Part shown: positions 37,315 through 50,300 of the stretch, in pieces | How the letters are laid out: each line of letters starts with the position of its first letter | How positions within the stretch are numbered: the first letter of the stretch is position 1 | Assembly (NCBI GenBank): GCA_003864495.1 | Contig: ML133488.1 | Location: forward strand, 2,363,193 to 2,427,192 | Source of the DNA: Nemopilema nomurai | Taxonomy: Eukaryota > Cnidaria > Scyphozoa > Rhizostomeae > Rhizostomatidae | Length of the DNA: 64,000 bases | Direction: 5' to 3' | Made by a program: the position numbers and the translations under genes | The notes under the pieces: model-generated | Databases searched by the model: none | What the model was told of the DNA's origin: nothing | What the model saw: the letters and a program-made list of their open reading frames with translations, nothing else

Positions 37315-38321
37315 GTAACTGGAAACGCCCAAAACTATTGCAATAAGAAGTCTGTTTTTACAATTTATTCATCTCCTTTTGTTTACTTTTCAGCCACATC
37401 CAGGCGTCAGGCAGCCAGACATTGAGAAAACATCTGCTCTTTCCAAGGAATAACTTCAATTCTATTTGTGCTACATCCTCAAGATTGTACTCATCTCGTA
37501 TTCAATATTCAGTTTGCTCACTATCAACCTACCTGCAACAGGAAATAACATTCTCAGCACTTGATTTTTTTGTGTTATTTGCTAAGAGGTGCCTTACAAT
37601 CTTTTTATTGCATCAGCTTTTTAGAAAGCTCCTCCCTCGATTTTCAAGGGCCTCTTTTTGTTGGATGCAGCATTTCAAGTCAACCTGCTCGTTACCATGG
37701 CGTCAGCTACGCTCTCTGTTCCCACAAGACTTTGCTGTTCCACGTGTCTTCCATTCCATGCATGCCCTGACTCAAGAATGAAACCCCAACTAGCCGTTAA
37801 GAAATCGTGTGACGTCAACTTTGTCATTTGCTCTGGCCTAGGAAAATAATAAAATCTTGTTCGTCAGTGTGCAAATTCCAAATCATAAATGCAGAAGCAT
37901 TGTACGAAAGCTATCTGCAGCCTTGGAAAAAAGTTACATATTCTTCACAAAGAACAAACCTTTTCCGTGTACCTCTCTCACTCAACTCTCCCATTCTAAT
38001 ACTTTATGCATGTTTCAGTTTTTTCGCCTTAAGCGAAATAATAGATTTATATATTTTTCGTAGTGTATGGAAAATGTGATTTTTCAAGAGGTATTGAGGA
38101 TAAATTTTCTGAAAGCAGTACTGTTTCTCAGCAGTTTTTTTGAAACTATAATGTGGATTTTGACAATTATCATCGTAGTAGACTGACAGTCATTAGCACT
38201 AATCAACAAAAGTGCGATTCGCATTTCAGCATGTTGCCATGGGTTGTATTTTAAAGCACTGCAGTTACAGGCAAATTCACTTTGGGTATGTTAATCTCAA
38301 AATTATTTGTGCAGTTCTCTA

Positions 38322-38421
38322 CCCTGGGTACCAGACTTACTTTATGTAAAATAAGATAGAGATATATCATATAAAGTGATATATTTTATTATTTTATATA
38401 TAATGAGCCTGGTACCACGGG
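38322..38421. repeat. 100-bp TA-flanked MITE
   Basis: The left end CCCTGGGTACCAGACT and the reverse complement of the right end CCCGTGGTACCAGGCT are near-identical inverted repeats, with TA directly outside each (38320-38321, 38422-38423). The interior is an AT-rich palindrome. TA duplication fits Tc1/mariner-type mobilisation. Confidence 0.75.
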
Positions 38422-39183
38422 TAACAGTTATCAAGCCTTAGGTGCCTCCAACTAGCAAATGAAGTCTTCAATTTTTGCCGAGGTTCTAGCATCATTCATT
38501 GTTAAATGTAATCAATATTTTTTCATCTGGTATTACTCTGCATCAATTTCTATTTTCATGGTCACATATGTTATCGAAACTAGGATGAGCATTTATAGCC
38601 TCCCTTCGAAGTTTTTTATTCTAAGCCTCCCTCGTTGTCATTCCAACCACCCATATTGTTTGTTTTTCACTTATGCAAAATTCCACTAAGTTTACTGCAG
38701 TTCGTAGCCAAATAAATACCGCGTATAAACTTGAAAGGAAATTACAAAAATTTGAATTGAATTTGAATAGATGTTTTTGCTTGGAAAACTTTTTTCGCCT
38801 ATTTGCGCCTCTATTTTTCTATTATTCTATTTTTCTATAAGCTTTTCTTCCAGCCCCATCAACATTCCATACCCTCTATTATCAACTTTCCAAAGACGTT
38901 GCATACCCTCAATATTAGCCACGCCCTGGGAAAGGCATTTCTTCGAGTGCTGCCATATAGTGTTTTGAAAAGGGTTTTGAAGACTGATGCCACATTCCAC
39001 AACTTCTCCTGAGCTTGTGCAAAAATCTTCAAAATGATTTCCTCAAAATAATGCAACTCTCATTTCTCGCCATTATTCATTATTCAATTTATTAAATGTA
39101 AAGCCAATAAATAAGTTTATTAAGTAGTAGCAAGTAAAGTAGTTTATTAATTATAAGGAATATACCAGTAACTGAAAAATTAA

Positions 39184-39403
39184 TTGAAAGCTCATTTAAA
39201 TTTAGTTTATGCGCTCGAACTGTCAATCAAACGTCAACCAATCACAAGTATCCATCTACCATTTCACGTGGTCACTTCCACTGTCGATTGCACGCGATAT
39301 GCCTTTGAACCTACTTCACGTGCACAGTTACAATGTGACTACACTGCGCAGGCTCTGTACTGTCTATTTTTTACAAAGTGCATGATCTACGCTTTTATTT
39401 CCC
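39184..39403. repeat. MITE with TTAA flanks, copy 2
   Basis: Same family and orientation as 18019-18247, sharing a nearly identical block from GCTCGAACTGT to GGCTCTGTACTGTCTATT. TTAA is found at 39180-39183 and 39404-39407. The terminal arms are more decayed than in copy 1. Confidence 0.7.
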
Positions 39404-40390
39404 TTAACGTTTGCTTCTATATCCTATATCCTTGACATGGTAGATAAAGTAGAAGCCACTTTTCAGTCTGTATGTTTCTAGCAAAAAATGCTCCGCGAAG
39501 ATAAAGCATAGAAATTCAAGCTATAAAGCAACTTTCAACATGACTACACTAAGAAGTCTGCAAAATTCTATTCGCCATTTCATCAGCGTTTGTTTTCATT
39601 TAGCTTTCTCGTTTATCCATATTCGTAAATTAAATTCATTTTGACTTTACTAAGTTGTTTTACAAATCTAATGTGCTAATAAATTATAAATTTATTACCT
39701 GGATCCTTTACCTGTGAATCGGATTCTTGCTATCGTGAACATGCGTGGTACAGTCATGAATTGCCACAGAAAGCCACGTTAGGGCGTAGAAAAATCATGT
39801 CTTTTCTCTGGCTAACATTGGGGGCGGGTACCAGCGACAGAAACAGACATTTACGTCACAGGTTTTCCCATCAAAGAAATTATTTGTTAAAAGTCTTTGT
39901 ATGCGTCTGCGCCTTTCCCAGCTCTCAGAAAATTCTCGCTTTTGACAGTTTATGTCGCTTCAAGGCATTGTGGCTTACGATGCTAGAAATAAAATGGTGT
40001 GAATTGAAGTTAAAAGTGTGAAGAGGCTAATCAAGAAAAACGATAAATAATTTGTACAGTTTCATGCGATGAATCATGTTTTACGTTGCTATGTACCTAT
40101 TCTCGGATTCTAGCAATTTTTATCTCCACATTTGGCACAAATGAATCATAGAATTAGAATCTTCACATTGAAATCATTTCAATTGAATTTGCGTCAGGAG
40201 TGAACTTTGGACCATATCTAAAAAAAAGCTAAATGTTCAAAACAAAGTAACTCGTGACCGAAAGGTCTAAACTGCATACGTTTTTCAGCATACACTAATT
40301 TAAAGATGATGGTTTCAATTTCGATGTTCATTTTTGAGAAAAAGCCGTAGATAACGCAAAATCAATGACGTCAACCCGGGCCGGAGAACT

Positions 40391-40523
40391 CGAAGGTCAA
40401 ATCACTCCAAAAAGTCTTGCACACCTTTTGTGAAAATCCTATTGTTTTATCGAAAAATCCCTGGAAATCCTATTGTTTTCGTGGAAATCTTGTACACTAT
40501 TTGCAACAGCGAATTGCCCCTCG
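40391..40523. repeat. hAT-like MITE, copy 2
   Basis: A 133-bp homolog of 29194-29327. Perfect 8-bp duplication GGAGAACT on both sides (40383-40390 and 40524-40531) defines the ends. Confidence 0.85.
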
Positions 40524-43500
40524 GGAGAACTCTTCAATTATGCATGGTTTTATAGGCATTAATACCCAACGAGCATTTCTTTGAAGGCTTACGTTTGTTG
40601 GATGTGACCTTTCACCTTTAGCAATGTATGATTCAAATCGGCGCCCCTTTTCTTCTAGATAGTAAGGTCATCATTTGTAACGCGTGCTTATCTTAAGTTA
40701 GGTTTGAATTGGTTTCAGGATGAATTACGTCAAAGTTGATACTAGATGTTTATCGAAAAGAGTAATCTTGGCTTGCGGTTGCTTGCTCGCAAACAAATCG
40801 TGGCATGATTTGGCAAGAGTCTCATTTCGTAGCTGCTTTCAAAAGACTTATATGTAATCCAACATAGTTTGTGCATTGTCGAGCTTTCTGGGCAACCCAA
40901 GCAGGAAACGAAATTAGCAAACAATAAACCAACCCATGGCGGCTACCTTGGGTTTTGCTTCAAGGAAAGAGAGCGCATTATTGACATTGAAATGCAGAAT
41001 TACTTATCTCGTCTACTTATCCTTTGTTTAAATATTTCAAAGCGACGTGCCTTTTAAGTTTCCTGATTTGCTTCTAATTGATAAACAAAATTAGATATTC
41101 TTTATTCTAAAGGCCCTTAAAGTAAATCTGACATCCCATTGATAAGCTGGTATTGGCTCTTCAAAAAAGAATCGCCTTGAAATCATTTCAGTCACTTATT
41201 GTCAAACTGCTAGGATCAACTGAAAGCTTTTCAATCTCATACTATATCTATTTGAGGCTAACGTATAGGAAGTTTAACTGGGTGAATTAAGTTCTTTACT
41301 GGAATTTGAATGAAAAAATGCGATTAGGTGTGGTGTAGCAGGCATGAAGACAGGATATCCAGGCCAAAAGGGGTGCTTAAGATAGTGGGTCCATTAAGGG
41401 ACAAATGACGTGCTGGGGGAATCTATTGTTAAAGCGAATCTCGTGTGACTTCATTGAGGTATATAGAAAGAGATTCTTTAAAATACACTTATTTAAAAGG
41501 ACTTGGTTTTCTAGGTTAATGTGACATGAGCTTTTCTCACGATTAAATGGCCTTTAATTTCTTTAATTTCTTAAATTCTAAAGGCAAACATGAACTAACA
41601 AACTAAAATTGCTACATTTGTCGGACACTGTTTTGCAAGGTATAACGTTTTTCCGAGAACATGAATTATGCGCCAGCCTCTTTTCGAATTGAGTTGATTC
41701 ATAAATTCTTCGTGAAATAATAGAAATATGTTTGATTATATTCATTGAGTTGAGTTCGAATTGAGTTGATTCCTAAATTATTGATCATGTCTCAAATTGG
41801 TTAAAGAATGTAAAATATTAAATGCGTCATTAATCAAATTATCAACGGCTTAGATTATTATGAGTTGCCAAAGCCTTGGTGCTCTTCCTTGGATAGAAAC
41901 ACTGGTATATGTCACTATCGTAGCTTTGTATAGATTTTATAGAAATCACATTTCTGCCTAAAATAAAGAATGAGGCGGCAGAATTTCCAGAGCTGCGACA
42001 TTGTAGGAAATGAAAAGGAATCGCATCTTTCTGAAGGGCAATGTTCCAAAGTCTGATTTATTCATTTCATGTTGAATAAGTGAAAGGTGATCCGAACTAA
42101 AGACATCCCACAACACTATGCAGATAGTAGCTATGAAGATCTTTATCGGACCACGCCTTTCTTTTCGAAGCACTTACACACAGAGAGTAGATTGAAGATG
42201 GAAAAAGAACTGCTGATTAAACATGAACACATTAGTTTTTATGCATGTAATCAACTATTTGACCGCGTAAACTCCTTTTACCTTGCAAATAATGCTTGTT
42301 TCAATAAAAGGTATTTACTGGTGCTATCTCACAAAGTTTTTTTATGCCATTTCCATTAAAATTGAACTTAGGGATGTGTTTTGCCGGGTGATCGATTCTA
42401 AGGACTCGTCTTGCATGATGCTTAGCTTTTAAGATGAGTTTTTTTTGTTATTTTTTGGCTCTTAAGAGAGCGTGCTTTATAATTAATTACAAAACTTACT
42501 GTTTAATCGTTAAGTTCTGCTACATATCCATAATAGTGATTAAATTGATTGTTCTGTATTGGCGTACGTTCTACGGTAAATGTATGTTTCCTGCAGTGAA
42601 GTTATACGGTTTCTAAATCCATATTGAAGTGATTTGAATCCTAACACAAACTTTCAAGGGATTTTTGCATCGGCTTGATATTTCACCTATTGTATATGTC
42701 TAAATGAATCGACACTGACCGATCAAACAACACATCGAGCCACCAAGGTACTTATCAGGCATCTTGTACCAAAGTCGGTACAATTACAGATCGTGTAAAT
42801 TTTTGTTCCTTTTTCATGACTTTAACGTGTCCATATTTCACTGAACAGAGCACTTGTGTGAAAGTTTCTCTGAACAGAGTAGGGGATGGTACTGGTGTGA
42901 AAGTTAAATTAACAATAATAGGACTTCGTAAATGGGACAGGGCATGAAAATAGTCTACCTAGTTTCATGGAATATAACAACATCCTGTCATTATGGTCTA
43001 CTTGGTTGGCGTACACAAGACGTTATTCATACAATGGGAGAATTATCTGAATGCTACACAAAAAAAGAACGAGGAAGGGGTTTATAATAAAACAGAATGT
43101 CTAAGTTAAGGGTAAAAATAATTTTCATCAAATTAGAAATCTTTAAGACAGATATTTTATATGCTAAAATTCTATTCACAAGTAAAAAAACTCTTGAGCT
43201 CAAAAGCCCATAAAATTCAAAATTACAAACATTTCATTTTGTCTCCACAATTTTGTCAAGGATTGTAGAATGCGAATCACTCCAGCATCGACGCCAAAAA
43301 GTGACTCTGATTTTTCTTATAATTGTTGATATTAAGACATTTTTCAACATAAAGCTAGTGACATGTCCCTCTTATTTATTTTGTTCCCCCCTTAACGCTA
43401 AGTTTTTTGATACGTTCATGCGTGATAGAAATGACGCGTGACGTGACACGTGACGCTTAACTCTTTGGGGGTGACGTGCAATCAGCGGCGACTTGTGTTG

Positions 43501-46500
43501 AATTGATTTCATGGTCGTTGCATGCAATAAACCATCCATCACGCTATTTTGTAGTACACAATAGAAGTTAAGGGTCTGTACTGATTCCTACGGCTTTGCT
43601 ATAGCTTTATATCGTTCGGATTCCCCAAATTTACCTGAGGCTTCTGGCGTGAAGCAGAATAATCATAAGATATGCTTACTTATTGGTTTCGTGATTACTG
43701 GGATATCGCGCTTTCGTATTGCGTATCAATTCAAAGTAAGAGACGTATTTGAATAAGACTAAAATCCCTGTTGTCACTTGATATTCAAATAGTAAATGCA
43801 TGTATTATTAAGAAGCTTACTCAAAGGATTTCGCAATTTCTCAGCCACATTCAGAACTACGATTCAATGCTTCTTGGATGGTGCGCATTTACTTAATGAG
43901 CCTCGCTCGACTATACAAAAGCATTAGGTGGCCATCATTTTTTCAATGACCTCTCACCTCTTGTCTTCAAATGCGGCCTTTGACCTCTATAATTTATAAG
44001 CATTAGTGATAACCGTTGCACAACGGTGAAAGTGTGGTGCATTTTGCATTCACCAACAAAGCATTAAATTTCAATACGAAATTATTTGATATATGATTAT
44101 TTAGCCTTGTTAATATAGGTGTAATAATTTCATGTACAAGGCAAATCCAATTACATTTTCACGAAATGTATGCGAGGTGTAGAATGTTGCGAAAAACTCA
44201 GTCAGCATGAAAGAGGCGTTTTACTATGTCTGAACAAAAATTAATGAATACATTCTTAAATAAAGGCATGAATAAAGATCTTAGAACATTTGTAAAATAA
44301 CCGTTAGAATTTGAGGATTGTTTACAAGTTTGCGCAAATACTGTGTTTCTGTAACAGAAATAAGTGTCCTTTTCGACAACATTTTGTTACAAACTCTCAT
44401 TAGATTGTTAAGGTTGCAGTAAATCATCTATTTTGAGGGACAGTGGAGCTTTGTGATAAAGAGTGTTCGATTGCTGGCAGTAACACAGAATAAGGGCCTG
44501 GAAACGAGAGGCCAGCTGATATGGAACCATAATCGAGATTACCATTCAACAGCGTACGTACGTGCTTTCATCTTTGCCAGTATGCAATCTATTTTTGGTG
44601 GATGGGCTAACAATAAAAGTCCATATAGGATTAAGCAACAGTCAATTAGTAGGCGAAAGACTTGCCTAAGTGCACAAAAAGCCTTTATCGTCGGAATCCA
44701 TCACAATCCATTTACAATTCGCATTCATTGCAAAGCTGACAATGACAATAGGAACAACTGTTTGTTTGAAAGGAGTTCCAAAGACTGATTTGAAAAAATT
44801 TGAGATAATATTAACAATAATAATACGAAATGCTTTCCACTTTGTGATCAGTTGTGCAAAGCGCTGTTTCTTCAATTATTGAATTAGAATTGTTCAGTTT
44901 TTATTCAGACTCCCCACAAAACGCTCAGTAAGAAAGAATTTTGAATATGTTCAACTCAAATGGAAATTGTTCTATTGCTAGAAAGTCGGTCAAATCTTAC
45001 GAATAGAAAACGGTTTAATCAAGCATCCCTTAACAAGATCTAATACGCTTACCGAAGCCAGGCTCTATCAGAATCAACTTTAAAGCCCTTTATGTCACAG
45101 GCCAAGGGCCACGTTGTGTCACAGGTCAAAGGCTACAGGATAGGCTTAAGGTTGTATGCCAAACGGCAAGAAGGAGAAAACTGTTGCATGATTCCTGCTT
45201 AAACCGTCTTCATATACATCTGAGCTTTGTCGCCAATCACAGCCAAAAATCGTTAGTAGTCGAAGGTTAATTTCCACAGTAGATTCTCTCCAGTTGGCTG
45301 GTAGGATTGTGAAAGTGTAACTCGGTATTTTGTATGCAAGAGCTTGCTATACTGGTTGGAGTATATTATCGATTGCTAACCTTAATCATTTCTAGCGCTA
45401 AAAGGTTGTAAAAGGAGATGAAGTTTTGATGAAAGGGAAATTGAAAGGCCTCAAGGAGCTGTGTGTTGTTCTAACGCTTATTAAACGTCAGGCACACTAG
45501 AATCCTATTAAATACGCACAGGGTACACGTTTTGGTTCAAGGTACATTTTGTGATGCCTAGTTTCTGTAATTATGCCACATTCATTGTCATACATTGGCT
45601 CAAAACCTTGCAGAAAAACAGAGAAATCGGCAAGCTTTGGGCAAAATCGACAAGAGGTCTCAAACCTGTTTATATTATGTTCTTGGTCGCCGCAAATGAA
45701 TAAAAAGCCGCAAGGTTGCAGGTTGTTTTGTGCTCGCCTTTGTCTCAGGATCAATAAAGAAACTTTTGGTAATTATATCTTGCTTGAAATATGGCACTGG
45801 TGTTTAATTATTCAGTACATGTGCAATTTATCACCAGAAGTAATTTTGAATTGCCGAGAAGCTTCGTCTGTTTCAATAAAGATGACTCATCAGTAAATGC
45901 CAGCTTAGACGCAAACCCAACGTTCTTTACAAATAGGCACAGACTCCAGGTGTAAATTTTATTCCTAGATTTTACACATTTTGTGATATATTGTTGAAAT
46001 CACGAGTATGCTTCAGAAAAGATTCAAATATGATTTTCAAACGAATCATGTCCTTTGCCCTTTGACATGAAAAGTGCCCTTTGGCAAGACATAGTTGAGG
46101 ACTATGATAGCGCTGTATCAAAGCTCACAATTCGAATCTTCATCAGTAAATTGAAGTAAGATAGTAACACCCCCCTCACTAGTCCTGATAAACAGTTTGA
46201 CAGTCCTGAAAAAAACGAACGGTTTATTCGCATAAGTCCTACCTAAGGGGTAGCCTATGATCAGGTTCCATGGCACTTTAAGACTAACAGTCAACCATCA
46301 TATGCAGGAGGAGTTGCACCACTTGCATGGCCGAGTCAACGCCGCAGACTACCATAGTAGTCTAGCATATATTTTTATGACAATTTTCGTCTGTAATGCA
46401 TTTATGTCTCTGTTACGATTACCGGACTGCCCTTCAATAAGGCCAATCTTTAACGTTATTTGGAAACAAGGGCGAGAGAAAAGCCAACCAAAACAAAGGG

Positions 46501-47152
46501 CAGCGAAACATGCTAGCCATACCTCAGGTAGCCCGAAGATGGTTTGTCGATGCAGAAATGTTTTTAGATACGTTTAAGATTGATTTCTCATTGCAAGAAG
46601 TTTACTTATCATCTCCCGTAGCGTGGAAGTATTGAACGGGGTTTTGTTGATTTCGAGTATTTTACCAAGCCTTGCAAGCAATTAGCCCAACACGTTTTTC
46701 AATAGGTACATTGTTGACACATAAGCATCTTGCACCTTGACAGACGGGTTTCGCAACTTCAACAAGTCGTTTGAACAGCTTCTCTGAAACATTTTCGAAA
46801 CACCAACACTGCTCGGATAACTAAAATTACCGCATTTTGGGATTCATGTCAGAGGTTTTCTAAAGGCAGGTCATAATCCGGCAGTCAAAGGCCAAAACAA
46901 TTTGAAACGGAAGACATCTGTTGCCAGTTTAAATCAATTGGATTAAGAAACAACCAAGGTATGGTCGTTGAAAGTTCACAAGGCACAGGTCGAAGGACAG
47001 TTGCGTTGCCAAGGACATAGATCCATACAGCAGATTGTCCTCCTGAATGCTATTTTCGTGCCACATAGCCTCAAGTGTGACAATAGTAGCAATCCATGCA
47101 AATCTCCAATACAACAATTTGTTTGGTTGCCTGCTCCGATTGAAAGCGGCGA

Positions 47153-47226
47153 CCAATCAGAGGTCACCACCTGACCACGTATTGTTTATTTCTATTGAAC
47201 AGGAGACAACACGGCCCGCATATATG
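47153..47226 (+). promoter_or_regulatory. Likely DMRT core promoter (CCAAT and TATA-like)
   Basis: A CCAAT box in GACCAATCAG (47153-47157) and a TATA-like CATATATG (47219-47226) lie about 170 and 100 nt before the DMRT start codon. Spacing is reasonable for a promoter plus a short leader. Position is inferred from motifs only. Confidence 0.35.
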
Positions 47227-47323
47227 ATTGTCGACCCGTTAGAGACTTAGAAACATTGAAATATTCTTTCACATTGGTCTCGCGTGTTCGTCTCTGGTGC
47301 ATGCACAGCATCGGCCAAAGAAA

Positions 47324-50300
47324 ATGAGTGTTGCTACATCGGCAAATCTAGGATCCATGAAGACCCCTCCGCGTCTCCCGAAATGTGCTAGGTGCAGGAA
47401 TCATGGTGTCGTTTCTATTTTGAAGGGGCACAAGCGATTCTGTAGATGGCGAGACTGCAACTGTGCGGACTGTAATTTGATCGCGGAGAGGCAGCGAGTA
47501 ATGGCAGCTCAAGTCGCTCTCAGAAGACAGCAGGACCAAGAGGAGTACTTACGAGCCATCCAACTGCAACAACACGAGTCGGTTCAGGGAGTGAAGGAAG
47601 AGCCCAGCAGCAGTGGCAGCAATGCCATTTTCCCATCAGAATATCCATCATCCACGCAGCGACTGTCGTCCCCTGGTAGGTCTTTTTACAGATACTCACT
47701 CTGTTGAGGCTTTGAACACAATGTTTACTTTCGGGAAAACTCCGGTCCCTTTCACACCAGTGGGAGTCTTAAATAGAACAGTTGCGATATTAGTGGTGTT
47801 AAAAGGTTTGGGCACTGAAATGACATGGAAGGGTTGGTAACATTTTGTTTTGTCCGTCTTGTAAACCTATCTGTATATCTTTAGGAGTGATAGCTCGTCG
47901 TGAAATTCGCCAAACAGAATTCTAAGAGATCAATGTTTTCTTGATGGGCAGTGGTTAATTTCCGCTTATTTGTGTAGCCCTATAAACAAATCAGTAATAA
48001 ATCGCATACGAGAAGTGAAATTAAACTTGATTTCCCATCAGTAAGCATTCATACCTAGCTGTTTAACTGTGAGTAATTTACGACTGCCAAAAGCAAAGCA
48101 CAAGGGCGTGGAGCGGGCAAAGGACAGAGGACAGAAAACGCTACAGTGAAACCATTGCTATGCTCGAAACTCTTCCTCTTTCACCTTTTGTTCAGGTCAA
48201 TCAAACATCGTTTTACTCAACCATGAAATCTTTTATCCCGAGTTATTTAGCATTGTTGCTGCGGCTTTTTCGATCCTTTCAAGGTTTCGCAGCAAAGTAC
48301 AAATATTGTATACTTCATGTTTTGAATTGGTTAATTGCAATGTATTCGAATAGTGCGACAGTGTTATCCTCAATGCATTCCCAAGAGCAATCTGTGTGCT
48401 CTAGAGGCAAATTTTCCATTGTTTCGAATCCAAAGAGAATCTCTGTATCATTTCAATTGTTATTGTTTATAAAAAACGGTATACTTAAGAATGTTAGCGA
48501 GATAATTACAGCTTGCGTAAAAAGCCCAGTTGCTTTCTCAAGGTGCCAAAATCTCATAATCCGACGATACAAAACAAAACAAAGTGCCCAGTTAGTGTGA
48601 CTTGGCCATTTAAGCTCTTCTTTTGACGAGAAACGAAAGCGTGCACGTTCGCATCCTTACCAAAATGAAGACGCTTTGAAAGCAATTAACCGATAAAATG
48701 AAACAGGGAAGAAGGCCACCCAATACTGTATTGCTTTGTTTATCTTACTTTAGCCCAAATATGTAAGAATTCCCAACCTGAAAATCAGACAGCAATCCTA
48801 TATGTGTCGAAGTAATAGTTTATTAGAGCTCACTTTCTCGAATTTCTTATAGCCTTAGGAAAACAGAATGGTTTGGCTATGAAACACTAACTCTTTGATC
48901 TAGGGGATATGTTAGCGTCCATAGGAGGCTATTTTGCTGAAAGTGTACACATCACGTAATAGTTGTGCCTGGTAACAAATTGTTGGGATAGCATTTAAGT
49001 AGCTCCCCTTTCTCAGACAGAATCCACTTTTTGTAAAATTCGAAATAATTCTAGGAACGCTTGTCTACGGCGCGAAACAAACCCATTTGCTGAAAGTCGA
49101 CTAAAGACAAATTTATCCGACTACCGGATCCCCGTTTTTGCATTAGAAAGCTATAACAATGAGTGCCAAATTTGTTTAGGCACCTCTTCTCCCCTATTTG
49201 CAACTATACTTTGTAATCATTGTAAATCCATTGTGAATATTGTTGCAAATTGCTCACGAAAACATATACGGTTCGTTTGAGAACTAGGCAAGCGCACAGG
49301 CCATGTTGCTTGTTACTGTTGGTTGACTGACCTTTGACCCGCCAACAAGCTTTGATCAGAGCGCGTCAGGCCGCTGTTTGCTTCGTCGAATGTGAAGTCA
49401 ATCATTCTAAAAACTATGCTTAACAGTTGAACAAATATTTCCTCTGCTACTGAATTTTTGTTCTCGGTTCAAAGGCCAAATGCCAATGAAAAAGTAAACA
49501 GTTGACAATGACAAAGATTTTTGGCGAAGTTCTCAACAAAGCACGGATTCGAACCTCATTTCAGCTAAGCTTTGTTTGATCAGCCACCGCGAAATTAATC
49601 AGGCAAAAGGCAACTTGTATGTAATACTTGCAAAACATAAACAAAAAGCGCGGAAAGCGCAAATGAGTTGTTTGCGAAGCGCGGCCTTTTAAAGTAAAAG
49701 TAATCTGCTTTCTTGAGTTTGTCAGTGAGACAATAATTGATATACAAACCAGTCGGGCCTTCAATCAGCTTCATTTCTTTGGTTAATATAAGCATCATAA
49801 CCATTAACATTGCCATTAAAAGAACCACACTGATTGCTTTGATGGCATAGGTGTGAACTCTTTTAGGCTGTGTTGACACGTGGATGAAATAAGTGCACAT
49901 CTTTGATTGTAATGAAACACTGTTCCTACTATTCTGATGTTCTAATTTGCTAAGCATATTTCATTTGACTATAAATTTAGGTTAAAAAGTTAATTTTTAT
50001 TAATTTTGAAGCTCTGAGGAACACTATAAAATTTCTGTCGTTCTGGGCCTAGCCACGCTGCACTATACCCTTTCACCTTTGCCCTCAATGATTATTATTT
50101 GGAAATGTTATTTACTAAAGCTTTGTCAGAAGTATATCAAAAGGAAAGAAAGTAACATCAAATCAATATGATCTGTGAAATCAAACTTAAGTTGCTGGAA
50201 GTGAACACTTTTGTTTTTAAAACAACATATGATTTTTGCCATCAATTTGTTATATTCTTCATCTTGTTTTGGTCTTCAATTCAAACACAGTTGAAATATC

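Larger units (their letters stand above)
33936..47323. other. 13-kb gene-poor region upstream of DMRT
   Basis: No open frame here resembles a known protein or shows exon-like structure, including those at 37422-37781, 44453-44788, 45573-45896 and 46257-46577. The region holds hAT-like, TA-type and TTAA-type MITEs (separate entries), a 44-bp duplication, and DR1-like motifs at 43975, 45123 and 46882. It may be regulatory landscape for the DMRT gene. Confidence 0.55.

Noticed and set aside
48160..48600. 146-codon open frame in DMRT intron 1
   Set aside because: No recognisable domain, biased Ser/Leu/Ile composition typical of AT-rich noncoding DNA, and no splice or promoter support.
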